From positions 1 to 38,217 of the IMG/VR virus record IMGVR_UViG_3300035698_013896: a stretch of 38,217 nt of DNA. One strand, written 5' to 3'. Below the pieces are notes generated by a model. The model was not told the origin of the DNA and made no database searches. It saw only the letters and a list, made by a program, of their open reading frames with translations. The number at the start of each line of letters is the position of its first letter. Within the stretch, counting starts at the first letter, position 1. The DNA comes from a virus. The position numbers were made by a program, and so were the translations under genes. Positions 1 through 7,582 of the stretch are shown here, piece by piece.

Positions 1-78
1 CCAGATAAGGCATCGTCCGATATTGTTTCGGCAAATTCCATTGATAACAAGGGTGTTCAATTTGTTTACCGAAACTAA
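1..78 (+). CDS. 3' end of an upstream gene, possibly terminase large subunit (partial)
   Basis: Frame 1 is open from the window edge to a TAA at 76-78 and gives a 25-residue C-terminus ending in QFVYRN. It is too short for a family match. The terminase call rests only on position, because the large terminase normally lies just upstream of the portal in this type of cluster. Frame 2 is also open at the edge and stops at 88, so even the frame is not certain; frame 1 has the more ordinary hydrophilic composition. Confidence 0.4.
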   Translation, partial: PDKASSDIVSANSIDNKGVQFVYRN

Positions 79-230
79 TATTTTGTAATTCAACTTACAA
101 TCCGTTGGGCTATCATTGCCCTTCGGACTATGTTTGGTTTGCAATCAAGGGAGTAAACGATGCAACCAATTTTGTTATGAGATTTGGAAACTCTTCTTTA
201 CATAAACTTTAAACTGATTGGATAAATAAC
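79..230. other. intergenic gap with a weak hairpin
   Basis: This non-coding stretch separates the upstream gene from the small membrane-protein gene. It contains an imperfect hairpin at 101-127 (TCCG-TT-GGGC, loop TATCATT, GCCC-TT-CGGA) with an internal 2x2 mismatch and no following run of T, so it is at best a weak terminator or a structured leader. Nothing else convincing is visible. Confidence 0.4.
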
Positions 231-617
231 ATGCCTGTCAATGAACAGTTGTGGACTATAGAACAATATGAAGAGTACACAGTCAAAATGCGAGCATTGA
301 CGAAGGCGAATGAAGCATATAAAGACTATGTTGCTTCAATGTCTAATCTTAGTATTATTGAAAACAAGCAGCTTGATTACTATAATGAAAATTCCCTTGA
401 AAGCACTGAAATATCGGTTGGCCTTGACGGTTTCAACATGCGGGTTGAAGACGTGTCCTTTGGTCTAATATTCATGATTGCAATTTTATGCTTTACCATG
501 TTATCAATATGTTGGATGAAATACATAGGACCAAAACGAAAACAAGCTAAATTAAAAAAAACAATGACTGATATGCAGGCTGTTATAGACGATGACAAGG
601 ATGGAAAACATGAGTAA
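231..617 (+). CDS. small single-TM protein of unknown function
   Basis: This 128-residue protein is not recognised. Residues 1-65 are hydrophilic and probably helical, rich in E, Y and N. Residues 76-96 form one strongly hydrophobic segment (GLIFMIAILCF...), followed by a basic stretch (PKRKQAKLKK) and a polar tail, consistent with an N-out, C-in membrane anchor by the positive-inside rule. The ribosome binding site is weak (GGA about 9 nt upstream), and an internal ATG at residue 20 is an alternative start. The 3' end overlaps the portal start and carries the portal ribosome binding site. With one TM in a head operon it could be a membrane-associated morphogenesis factor or a misplaced holin- or spanin-like gene; none of these is supported by a motif. 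Confidence 0.75.
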   Translation: MPVNEQLWTIEQYEEYTVKMRALTKANEAYKDYVASMSNLSIIENKQLDYYNENSLESTEISVGLDGFNMRVEDVSFGLIFMIAILCFTMLSICWMKYIGPKRKQAKLKKTMTDMQAVIDDDKDGKHE

Positions 618-2469
618 AAAAAGCAGAAGTCAAAAAGGTGGTGAGTTTGTAGCAAAAGCTCTCGGTGGCAAGGATGAGGGATCGGCCAAATCGTCAAATC
701 AGCCCTTCATCGGTCAGGAGTCTGCCGACAAATGGTTTCACGAACATGGTGCCATTCCAATACCCTATGCACCAAAGCAGCTTGTGGCAACGTTTGAAAA
801 ATCAAACTGTCTAAGACAGATGGTGGATGCGTATGCTGTCAATATCTACGGTACTGGCTGGATAATTGAACCGGCGATTGATATTGATGCGGAGGGTATA
901 AACCAAATCATATCAGATGCTATGTGGGCAGAGAGCCTTGATATGTGGGTAACAGAAGGTTCCGTGGGTGATATGCCCACAGAACCAGAGGACAAGGATG
1001 TCGAGGATAAAACTGAGGCTATTAGATTGCAAATGAAAAGGGAGACATTTGTTGCAGAAGCATTCTTTAAATCATGTACGTCCGATCAATCATTTGTATC
1101 ACTATGCAGACTGACTGGAAGTGATAAGGAAATCACTGGTAACGCATACTGGGAAATACTGAGAGATAATTCAGGCAGGGCATCAAAACTTGAATTCATG
1201 CCATCTGTCCAGACAAGGGTTTGTTCTATAATCAGACAACCCGTGATGGTGAATGAGAAAAGATGGATTTCACCAATTCATTTTGAAGAAATTCAAGAAC
1301 AAAAAATGTTTCACAAATACCTTGTAGAGGTTGATAACGATGTTGTTTATTTCAAGGAATTCGGCGATCCTCGGGTAATGTCGAAACAGACTGGCAGAGT
1401 ATTTGAAACCGAAAAACATATGATGAAAGCCGATGGAATACGTGACAATGATTCTCCGGCTACTGAGGTTATTCATTTCAAGGTTCCGTCCGTTCGTTCT
1501 GTTTATGGCATACCACGTTGGATAGGCGTACTGTTGGAGATTATGGGTTCACGGGCTGCCGGTGAAGTCAATTTTGATTATTTTGATCAAAAAGCAATCC
1601 CGCCTGCAATACTCATGATGTCCGGTGGTCAGTTAACAGCAGAGTCAAAAAACGTATTACAAGATTTCTTCTCCGAGAGGGTAAAGGGACGTAAGAATTT
1701 CCATTCGGCAGTGCTGTTACAAGGTAATCCAAACATAGGACCTGACGGAAAAGCATCTGAGGTCAAGCTACAGATAGAGAGACTTACATCTGAGATAAAC
1801 AAGGAAGGTCATTTCCAGACATATGATGATAATAACATTGGCAAGATAGGTGCTACGTTTAGATTGCCGCAATTGTTACGTGGTGTTGTAAAAGATGTAA
1901 ACAAGGCCAGTGCAAAGGCTACATTGCAGTTTGCGGAAGAACAGGTATTCGGACCAGAACGACTCGACTTCGATTGGATTATGAACCACAAAATTATTAG
2001 TGACATGGGATTGTATTTGGTTAAGTTTAAGTCCAATGGAATCCAGACTACCGATCCGCTGTCGATTACCGATATGATTGCAAAAATATCAGGTGTTGCT
2101 GGCCTGAGTCCAAATGAAGCAAGATCGTTATTGTCACAGGTCTTTAAAAAACAATATCCGTCAAGTGATGAGTTTTGGGCAAACCAGCCGCTTGAAATAA
2201 CTAAACTGGGAATACTACCAAGTGGTATGAGTCCTATTATGCTAGATGACGAGCAAGACACAGCTTTAAACAGCGATAAAGATGATGACATTGAACAGGA
2301 TAAGGATACCGAGCAAAATTCAGATGATAGCAGTCTGTCGGATGCAGTTAATTCTTTAAGCGATCTTATTGAGGGATTGAAAAACACTACTGCGAAAGTA
2401 AGACAGGACGATCAATTAAAAATATCACAACAGGTTGATGGTATGAATATTGACGGAACAATTGAATGA
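610..2469 (+). CDS. phage portal protein (PBSX-type)
   Basis: The portal forms the dodecameric ring at the unique capsid vertex through which DNA is packaged and ejected. The 619-residue product shows the phage_portal/PBSX pattern: an N-terminal YAVNIYGTGW segment, and a central block with the GSRAAGEVNFDYFDQKAIPP helix and AILMMSGG strand (about residues 310-345) followed by the crown and stem region. The C-terminal 80 residues are low-complexity and acidic (DDDIEQDKDTEQNSDD). I chose the ATG at 610 because AAGGA lies 8 nt upstream, whereas in-frame ATGs at 592 and 601 have no good site. The gene overlaps the preceding one by 8 nt and the next one by 4 nt (ATGA), which suggests translational coupling. 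Confidence 0.93.
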   Translation: MSKKSRSQKGGEFVAKALGGKDEGSAKSSNQPFIGQESADKWFHEHGAIPIPYAPKQLVATFEKSNCLRQMVDAYAVNIYGTGWIIEPAIDIDAEGINQIISDAMWAESLDMWVTEGSVGDMPTEPEDKDVEDKTEAIRLQMKRETFVAEAFFKSCTSDQSFVSLCRLTGSDKEITGNAYWEILRDNSGRASKLEFMPSVQTRVCSIIRQPVMVNEKRWISPIHFEEIQEQKMFHKYLVEVDNDVVYFKEFGDPRVMSKQTGRVFETEKHMMKADGIRDNDSPATEVIHFKVPSVRSVYGIPRWIGVLLEIMGSRAAGEVNFDYFDQKAIPPAILMMSGGQLTAESKNVLQDFFSERVKGRKNFHSAVLLQGNPNIGPDGKASEVKLQIERLTSEINKEGHFQTYDDNNIGKIGATFRLPQLLRGVVKDVNKASAKATLQFAEEQVFGPERLDFDWIMNHKIISDMGLYLVKFKSNGIQTTDPLSITDMIAKISGVAGLSPNEARSLLSQVFKKQYPSSDEFWANQPLEITKLGILPSGMSPIMLDDEQDTALNSDKDDDIEQDKDTEQNSDDSSLSDAVNSLSDLIEGLKNTTAKVRQDDQLKISQQVDGMNIDGTIE

Positions 2470-2861
2470 GCTTGAAACTTTCAAGAAAAACCGATTGCGG
2501 TTCTGGTATATCAAGCACAGTTGCAAACTCCATGTTGGACAATACTGGAATTCCACAGGCAAATACAGAGATACCGGGAAGGAAATTACTGTTTGATACT
2601 GTTACTGTAAGTGATGTGATAAATCATGAAAATTTCAATGGAATACCATTGCCCGGAATAATAACCAGAATTAGAACTAGCCATGCTATTGTAGCAGTAG
2701 GCACATGTCCATTGTGTGGCGTTATGGCAATGTGGCCTAAAATAACTTTTCGTGGTGATAATGATAATCCATCGGTAGACCAAGAGCTAAGTTGCAATTG
2801 CAATAAATGTGGTTTTTCGTGGAATGTGATTGATGGAAAGATTGTAGAAAAAACAAAATGA
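2466..2861 (+). CDS. zinc-ribbon-like small protein of the head cluster
   Basis: This 131-residue protein begins inside the portal stop codon (ATGA overlap). Residues 81-84 are CPLC and residues 110-115 are CNCNKC, a C-x2-C...C-x2-C arrangement typical of a structural zinc ribbon, within a C-terminal domain of about 60 residues. The N-terminal half has no recognisable domain. Its place between portal and MuF genes and the coupled overlaps on both sides suggest a head-assembly accessory role, but that is inference; the family is not recognised. Confidence 0.8.
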   Translation: MSLKLSRKTDCGSGISSTVANSMLDNTGIPQANTEIPGRKLLFDTVTVSDVINHENFNGIPLPGIITRIRTSHAIVAVGTCPLCGVMAMWPKITFRGDNDNPSVDQELSCNCNKCGFSWNVIDGKIVEKTK

Positions 2862-4264
2862 ATCATATTTTATCACAATCAGCTCTAGTATCAATCAATC
2901 CAGTTATTTCTAAAAAGGAAACCTCTGGATTTTTTACATCGCTGCCATATAACGAACTCGGTAATGATATCAATACTGCTATCATCAAACTAGGTGCTAC
3001 CAGTGCCAATATGCCAACCGCTTTCTATCATGGAGTTATTGCGGAAAGTGGTGGGCAAATACTTAAATATTATCCAGTTAAATCTGTTGATGATTCGTCT
3101 ATTAAAAAATCTGTTGAATCTATTGCCAAAATATACGGTGAAATAAATCTAGCAACGCCTGTATGCAAGGTTAAAGAGCTTGTGGTATGGAAAAGGGTAC
3201 AGGCCGTTCAAGTGCAATCGGCAGAAGAGGCACTTGAAAAAATTATTGCCGATATGGAAGAAATTTACGAAATAAAATATTCCAATCTAAACAAAGGATA
3301 TTCTAGGATAACAAAGGCCAATCCAATGACTCCAGCCGGGTTAACCAGTATTCAGAATCAGTTGCGTAGACAATTGGAAAAAACAACATTACCGGCAGAT
3401 GCCTCTCAGTTGACTAAAATTATTAGGGCTACCGCTGGTACCGATTGGCTAAAGTCCCAATCCACAATTGATGCGGTAATGAAGGAAATCAGGACTGCAA
3501 TGCCCGGCAGTTCAATTCTGTCAAAAACCTTACCAAAATATAATAAGAATATTGAGGGTAGTTCAATCAATGTATTTGAGGGCGTTAGGGAAAATTTCAA
3601 ATCAACTCAAAAGGTTTCCATTGATCTTGACCTAAGTTTAAAGGACGAAGAGGCAATCAAGGCCCTGTCTGACACTGGAGGGCTATATCTAAGAGATTCG
3701 TATGGTAACAGGTCTGAATCGTTGTCAAACAAGGCAAACAAGATTGTACAGAAAGGTCTTGAAGACGGACTTGGAAGAGGTGAGATAACTTCAATTCTAC
3801 AAAACAGTCTTGAAGGAACTTATGAGAGTTACCGCAAGGGGTATTTGAATGTAGTTGCATCAACCTATGTTTCTCGTGCAAGGTCACGGTCAATGGCTAA
3901 TGGATATGCGGAGGCAACAATTGAAGAGGCCGAAGTTCTTTCAATGATGGATGATGCAACTACTGAAATCTGTAAGTTTCTTGATGGTCAAATTATTTCC
4001 GTTGGTGATACTATCAAGATGATGGATGCTGTTGACTCCAATCCAGATCATGAATATGTTAAGACTGCAATGCCTTGGATGAAGCAAAATAAGAGTGAAA
4101 TAAGCATTCCCGGTGTTGGAGTACTGGCAACAAAAAACACTGATGGAACGTGGAAACAAAAAATACCAGCGTCAAAGTTTGGTAAAAGCAAGATCGGATT
4201 CCCCCCATATCATGGCAATTGTAGGACAACTACAATCGGTGTGATTCGCACTATCCAAGTGTGA
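2858..4264 (+). CDS. minor head protein, phage Mu gpF-like (MuF)
   Basis: MuF proteins sit inside or at the portal vertex and are needed for head morphogenesis. In this 468-residue product the C-terminal domain carries the family hallmarks: an YVSRARSRSMANGYAEA helix, the DDATTEICKFLDGQ motif (equivalent to the DERTCPxCxxLDG of relatives) and the terminal FPPYHGNCRTTT segment (usual PPxHPNCRC). The Cys and His residues of this zinc-like cluster are present. The N-terminal 330 residues are helical and divergent. The start overlaps the upstream stop by 4 nt (ATGA) and has only a poor ribosome binding site, so translation is probably coupled. A promoter lies just downstream of the stop. Confidence 0.88.
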   Translation: MNHILSQSALVSINPVISKKETSGFFTSLPYNELGNDINTAIIKLGATSANMPTAFYHGVIAESGGQILKYYPVKSVDDSSIKKSVESIAKIYGEINLATPVCKVKELVVWKRVQAVQVQSAEEALEKIIADMEEIYEIKYSNLNKGYSRITKANPMTPAGLTSIQNQLRRQLEKTTLPADASQLTKIIRATAGTDWLKSQSTIDAVMKEIRTAMPGSSILSKTLPKYNKNIEGSSINVFEGVRENFKSTQKVSIDLDLSLKDEEAIKALSDTGGLYLRDSYGNRSESLSNKANKIVQKGLEDGLGRGEITSILQNSLEGTYESYRKGYLNVVASTYVSRARSRSMANGYAEATIEEAEVLSMMDDATTEICKFLDGQIISVGDTIKMMDAVDSNPDHEYVKTAMPWMKQNKSEISIPGVGVLATKNTDGTWKQKIPASKFGKSKIGFPPYHGNCRTTTIGVIRTIQV

Positions 4265-4292
4265 TTCTGTAATATATTCAAAATAAAAATTC

Positions 4293-4322
4293 TTGACACA
4301 ATATTTTTTTGAGTGTTATCAT
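4293..4322 (+). promoter_or_regulatory. sigma70-like promoter inside the head operon
   Basis: TTGACA at 4293-4298 is a perfect -35 hexamer. TATCAT at 4317-4322 is a good -10, and the spacer is 18 nt and mostly A/T. Transcription would begin near 4329, about 43 nt before the ATG at 4372. The gap between MuF and the next gene is one of the few of any size in the window. The promoter would add transcripts for scaffold, protease and capsid genes. Confidence 0.7.
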
Positions 4323-4353
4323 TTTATTAGATAGTGATATTTGAGTGTTACCA
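4308..4353 (+). repeat. duplicated 14-bp element around the promoter -10 and start site
   Basis: TTTGAGTGTTATCA at 4308-4321 and TTTGAGTGTTACCA at 4340-4353 match at 13 of 14 positions. They are direct repeats 32 bp apart, close to three helical turns. The first overlaps the spacer and -10 hexamer; the second lies just after the expected start site. This is the layout of paired operator half-sites, but no binding protein is identified. Confidence 0.5.
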
Positions 4354-4371
4354 AAGATCAAGGAAGATAGA

Positions 4372-4743
4372 ATGATTGATAAAGCTAAGACAAAACAATT
4401 GAAAGAAATGTTTTCAGCACATGGTTCTTTTGAGACATTGGCTGCAAGAATTCTTGAAACTGTCAACTTGTCATTCTGGGGCGATCTTGATTATAAAAAA
4501 GCAGAAGCCCGTTCGATGGTAGCAATCAAAATGGTTCCACCAGTTAATTATAAAACAGAGAAAGAAATATCCAGAAGGGTCAATATCTGTATTGATTGGA
4601 TCATGAAATTTCGTTGCGATCTAAAATGGTCATTGTCAAGAATATCAGATACCCTGTCAATAGCACTGCGTAAGAGTCTCGATGGTTCTAACTGGGAGCC
4701 GAATGAAGACAAGGGTACTTGGTTCAAACCTGAAATGATTTAA
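4372..4743 (+). CDS. unknown protein, first gene after the internal promoter
   Basis: This 123-residue mixed-charge protein is predicted to be mostly helical, with a central region ICIDWIMKFRCDLKWSLSRISDTLSIALRKSL. I do not recognise a family. The ATG at 4372 is preferred over an upstream in-frame GTG at 4345 because AAGGAAG lies 5 nt upstream of the ATG, and because the GTG would fall within the second copy of the promoter-associated repeat. It follows its own promoter and precedes the scaffold-like and protease genes by 11 nt. It could be a capsid assembly factor or a small accessory (moron) gene; the absence of a terminator after it favours simple membership of the head operon. Confidence 0.8.
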   Translation: MIDKAKTKQLKEMFSAHGSFETLAARILETVNLSFWGDLDYKKAEARSMVAIKMVPPVNYKTEKEISRRVNICIDWIMKFRCDLKWSLSRISDTLSIALRKSLDGSNWEPNEDKGTWFKPEMI

Positions 4744-4754
4744 GGAAAAATATC

Positions 4755-5390
4755 ATGTCCAAAAAAATAAAGTTAGTGAAAAAATCTCAGCAAATTACGG
4801 ATACCTTAAAATCTCTCGAAAAAGAATCCGCTACACTTGCCGAGCAGATAACCGGTGGTTCCATAGCAAAGGATGAAATGATTTCCAGTGTTATTGCACT
4901 TGGAGATCGTCTTGAAACTATTATTGATTCCCCAGAATTGGAATCAGAAAATGAACAAAAAACTCAGGAGGATACTATGACTAAAGTTCGCAAAGCACTA
5001 AATTCTTTTCTTATCAAAGTTACCAGTTTGGTTGAAAAAATCAAAGCAGACGAAGACAATTTTACCGATGAGCAGGTTGAAAAGATGACCGATATCGAAA
5101 AAGATATTGACACTCTTCTCGATACCGAAGTCGATCCGCTTGCATCACTCACAGCAGCCGTAAAAGGCTTGGAAGATGCATCGAATAGCATTGACAAAGA
5201 CGACAATGCTGATGAGTCCGATGAGGACAAGAAAAAAAGAGAAGAGTCCGAAAAAGCCGAAAAGGATAAGGCCGATGAAGAGGCTGCAAACGATGAAGAG
5301 GCTGCAAACAAGGTGAAAGCAGATGACTTGGAAAAATCCAGAACCGATGACACTGATTGGTCTGGGGATTTGAATACCCGTAAAGAATAA
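4755..5390 (+). CDS. acidic coiled-coil protein, probable scaffold component
   Basis: The 211-residue product is highly charged. It has a basic N-terminus (MSKKIKLVKK), long predicted helices with coiled-coil character through residues 10-145, an E/D/K/A-rich low-complexity tract at about 150-195, and the C-terminus DDTDWSGDLNTRKE. Heptad-rich, acidic, helical proteins next to a prohead protease and capsid gene are typical of internal scaffolds. The DWSGDLN heptapeptide recurs at the C-terminus of the protein encoded at 6822-7547. AAGGAA precedes the ATG by about 7 nt. The scaffold role is inferred from composition and position, not from a sequence family. Confidence 0.8.
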   Translation: MSKKIKLVKKSQQITDTLKSLEKESATLAEQITGGSIAKDEMISSVIALGDRLETIIDSPELESENEQKTQEDTMTKVRKALNSFLIKVTSLVEKIKADEDNFTDEQVEKMTDIEKDIDTLLDTEVDPLASLTAAVKGLEDASNSIDKDDNADESDEDKKKREESEKAEKDKADEEAANDEEAANKVKADDLEKSRTDDTDWSGDLNTRKE

Positions 5391-5404
5391 AAGGGGCGTA
5401 AGCC

Positions 5405-6820
5405 ATGTCAAGATCACTTGAGTCAATGAAAAAAAAGCTAGCCAAGAAACTGGACGACTTAAAGAAAATCTCTACGGCTAGCACTACTGAACCGATTAAG
5501 GTTTCATTACAACGAAAATCGCTTGGTCTGGTTTTTGATGTTCAGAATATATCTGACCATTTGCTGAAAGTCGATTCTGAATCTGACTTAACTCCTCTTG
5601 TTCAATCGGTATCTGACTTCTTTTCAAACTTTGATTTATTGGGCAAGGGCACCGTTAACGATCTGTGCGTTTCTCTTGAAAGTTTAAAGAATGTTTTGCC
5701 AGATGGTGAGTTCAAGAAACAAGTAGAATTACTATCAGACAATCTTGTGAAAGAATCTGGATATCTCGAACTCGTATCGAAACCAGACTGGGATGAAGTT
5801 GATACCCAATGGCGTTACCAAGTTCGTGCGCCGGAAGAGTTTGAAGCAAATTCACTTACTACAATTTCAGTTTCAGACGGTGTATCTGCTGTCACTGGCA
5901 CTCTTGTCGGTTCAGAGAATGATACTAAAATTCAATCACTGCGGTTTTCAAAAGAATCATTTACCGAGCTTGAAGAGGCTAAGACGTGGATGGTTGAACA
6001 TCCTGATATTACAAAGTCCATGCCAGATGACAACCAGGCTGGATGGACTATTCAGAGAATGTCCGGGGTTGCCAAACATTTCAAGTCAAAGTCACCAATT
6101 GAGAAAGCGTTACTGAATGATGGCGAGGATGTTGGTGAATTCAGAGATGCACTAAGTAGTGCCATTCAAGCGTACACATCCAGCACTGGGAAGTTCGGTC
6201 CTATTGATACCGATGGATACAGTCCCGTCTATGCAGAATATGTGTATGATGGATGGGCAGTAGTATGCAACTATCGTTCCGATCAGTGGTTTAAATTTAA
6301 TTGGAAAAGAACTGAAAACGGTGGTTTTGATTTTACCGATATACAAGAGGTAAAACGAGAAGTTTCGTTTACTCCAATGACAGTCGGTAAAAATCAAAAA
6401 CTTGAAATTACCATTAAGAGCCATTACACGAAAACCGTAAAAAAAGGCGTTGAGGAACGGTTTGTAATTGGTGGTGTGCTTGAGCCTAACGATGGTGTTG
6501 ACGGTGATTTAAAGCCGGACTTTGACAACGATATTTATTCTGCTGATGATATTAGAAAAGCTGCTCATGGTTGGGCAATGAAAGGATTTTCACCCGGCAT
6601 AAATCATATTACAAATGCGGAAAGTAAAATATCTACAGTCGAATCGTTTATTGCCCCGGATGACATAACTATCGGCAAAGTAGATTACAAAAAAGGCACT
6701 TGGATTATGGCTGCCAAAATTCATGATGATGATTTATGGGAGTCGGTCAAAAAGGGTGAACTTGCCGCATGGTCAATTGAGGGTCTTGGTATAAGAGAGT
6801 CTGTAGAGGTTGGAGAATAG
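5405..6820 (+). CDS. prohead protease, XkdF-like (serine peptidase S78 type)
   Basis: It should cleave scaffold and capsid proteins during prohead maturation. The last 130 residues match the XkdF-type peptidase: VIGGVLEPNDGVDGD, SADDIRKAAHGW, NH (His401), the VESFIAPDD segment, KKGTWIMAAKIHDDDLWESVKKGELAAWSIEG with candidate nucleophile Ser457. His401 and Ser457 fit the His/Ser pair of the family. At 471 residues it is much longer than a lone protease. Residues 1-120 are helical, and residues 125-330 hold two further regions (WRYQVRAPEEFEANSLTTI... and YSPVYAEYVYDGWAVVCNYRSD...) that look like separate small domains. GGGG lies about 7 nt upstream of the ATG. The next gene starts one base after its stop. 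Confidence 0.85.
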   Translation: MSRSLESMKKKLAKKLDDLKKISTASTTEPIKVSLQRKSLGLVFDVQNISDHLLKVDSESDLTPLVQSVSDFFSNFDLLGKGTVNDLCVSLESLKNVLPDGEFKKQVELLSDNLVKESGYLELVSKPDWDEVDTQWRYQVRAPEEFEANSLTTISVSDGVSAVTGTLVGSENDTKIQSLRFSKESFTELEEAKTWMVEHPDITKSMPDDNQAGWTIQRMSGVAKHFKSKSPIEKALLNDGEDVGEFRDALSSAIQAYTSSTGKFGPIDTDGYSPVYAEYVYDGWAVVCNYRSDQWFKFNWKRTENGGFDFTDIQEVKREVSFTPMTVGKNQKLEITIKSHYTKTVKKGVEERFVIGGVLEPNDGVDGDLKPDFDNDIYSADDIRKAAHGWAMKGFSPGINHITNAESKISTVESFIAPDDITIGKVDYKKGTWIMAAKIHDDDLWESVKKGELAAWSIEGLGIRESVEVGE

Positions 6821-6821
6821 C

Positions 6822-7547
6822 ATGTCAATTAAAAAAAACAAAATTAGCAAGGCAAAATCCGATCCGGCAAAAAAGACCGCTACCCGTTTGAGCCAGATGG
6901 ATATCGACGAGGTTCATCTGGTTAGTGCCGGTGCCAATGGTATGAATTTTGCCATCGTTAAATCAAAAAAATCATTTGCAAGCGATAAAGATATTATCCC
7001 AATTCTTGAATTGGTCAACGAACTGACAGAATGTGACATTGACAAGCGTGAAGAATTTGCAATGGGCATTATGGAGCAATTGGCACCATTGGCAGGTATT
7101 GAAATTATCAAGGATGATGATACCGATGAACCGGTGAAATCCCATTGGATGACCCAGATGTCCGAAATGATGGGGTTGATGACAAATGCACTTACAACTA
7201 TCACTGATACAAAGCAAGAACAGGCAAAGGCACAGGATGACCCGGAGCATATAAAAGCTATCTTTAAAAATACCGGGATTGATTTGGATTCCTTGAAACA
7301 GGTCTTGAAGTTAAAAAATGACCTTGACTCAAAAATTAAGGTGTTGAATGAAACACTTAACAAGGTGGCAGATTTAGGTAAGGCAATGGCAGAGAATGCG
7401 GAAAAGATTTCTGGTTTTTCAAAGAGACTTGCCAAATTTGAACGGTCGCCTTTGACAAAGCACAGTCAGGTAAACGATGCGAAAGATAATCATAATGAAA
7501 ATGATTCTACTGACTGGTCTGGCGACTTAAACGAAGCCACTAGATAA
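6822..7547 (+). CDS. scaffold-like protein with XkdF N-terminal motif and DWSGDLN tail
   Basis: The 241-residue product starts with a K-rich segment, then MDIDEVHLVSAGANGMNFAIVKS (about residues 26-48). This is the 'VxxVdxgANxxxFxxxK' motif that in PBSX XkdF proteins stands at the N-terminus of the protease. The rest is helical with coiled-coil potential, especially residues 140-210 (KQVLKLKNDLDSKIKVLNETLNKVADL), and ends STDWSGDLNEATR. I use the ATG at 6822 with GGAG 6 nt upstream; a TTG at 6810 lies inside the protease gene without support. Position between protease and capsid genes suggests an internal scaffold or protease-targeting subunit. Confidence 0.8.
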   Translation: MSIKKNKISKAKSDPAKKTATRLSQMDIDEVHLVSAGANGMNFAIVKSKKSFASDKDIIPILELVNELTECDIDKREEFAMGIMEQLAPLAGIEIIKDDDTDEPVKSHWMTQMSEMMGLMTNALTTITDTKQEQAKAQDDPEHIKAIFKNTGIDLDSLKQVLKLKNDLDSKIKVLNETLNKVADLGKAMAENAEKISGFSKRLAKFERSPLTKHSQVNDAKDNHNENDSTDWSGDLNEATR

Positions 7548-7582
7548 TAAATTTACAATAACGGAACTCAAAGGAGGAACAC

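Noticed and set aside
2-88. Frame-2 open stretch at the left edge
   Set aside because: Short and edge-limited; frame 1 has more protein-like composition, though neither can be proven.
101-127. Hairpin after the first partial gene as a rho-independent terminator
   Set aside because: The stem is interrupted by a 2x2 mismatch and no T run follows.
184-213. TTGGAA-18-TTTAAA as a promoter before the small TM protein
   Set aside because: Both hexamers are poor matches; such pairs occur by chance in A+T-rich DNA.
592-609. Longer portal start at 592 (or 601)
   Set aside because: No ribosome binding site before these ATGs; AAGGA is at correct distance only for the ATG at 610.
1809-2387. 192-codon open frame on the - strand within the portal gene
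   Set aside because: Shadow of the portal's coding frame; serine-rich composition arises from the acidic C-terminus, and no ribosome binding site or family pattern is seen.
4345-4371. GTG start 27 nt upstream of 4372
   Set aside because: No suitable ribosome binding site, and it lies in the second copy of the promoter-linked repeat; AAGGAAG fits the ATG at 4372.
4964-5353. 129-codon serine/phenylalanine-rich - strand frame
   Set aside because: Mirror of the GA-rich acidic coiled-coil gene; composition explained by that strand.
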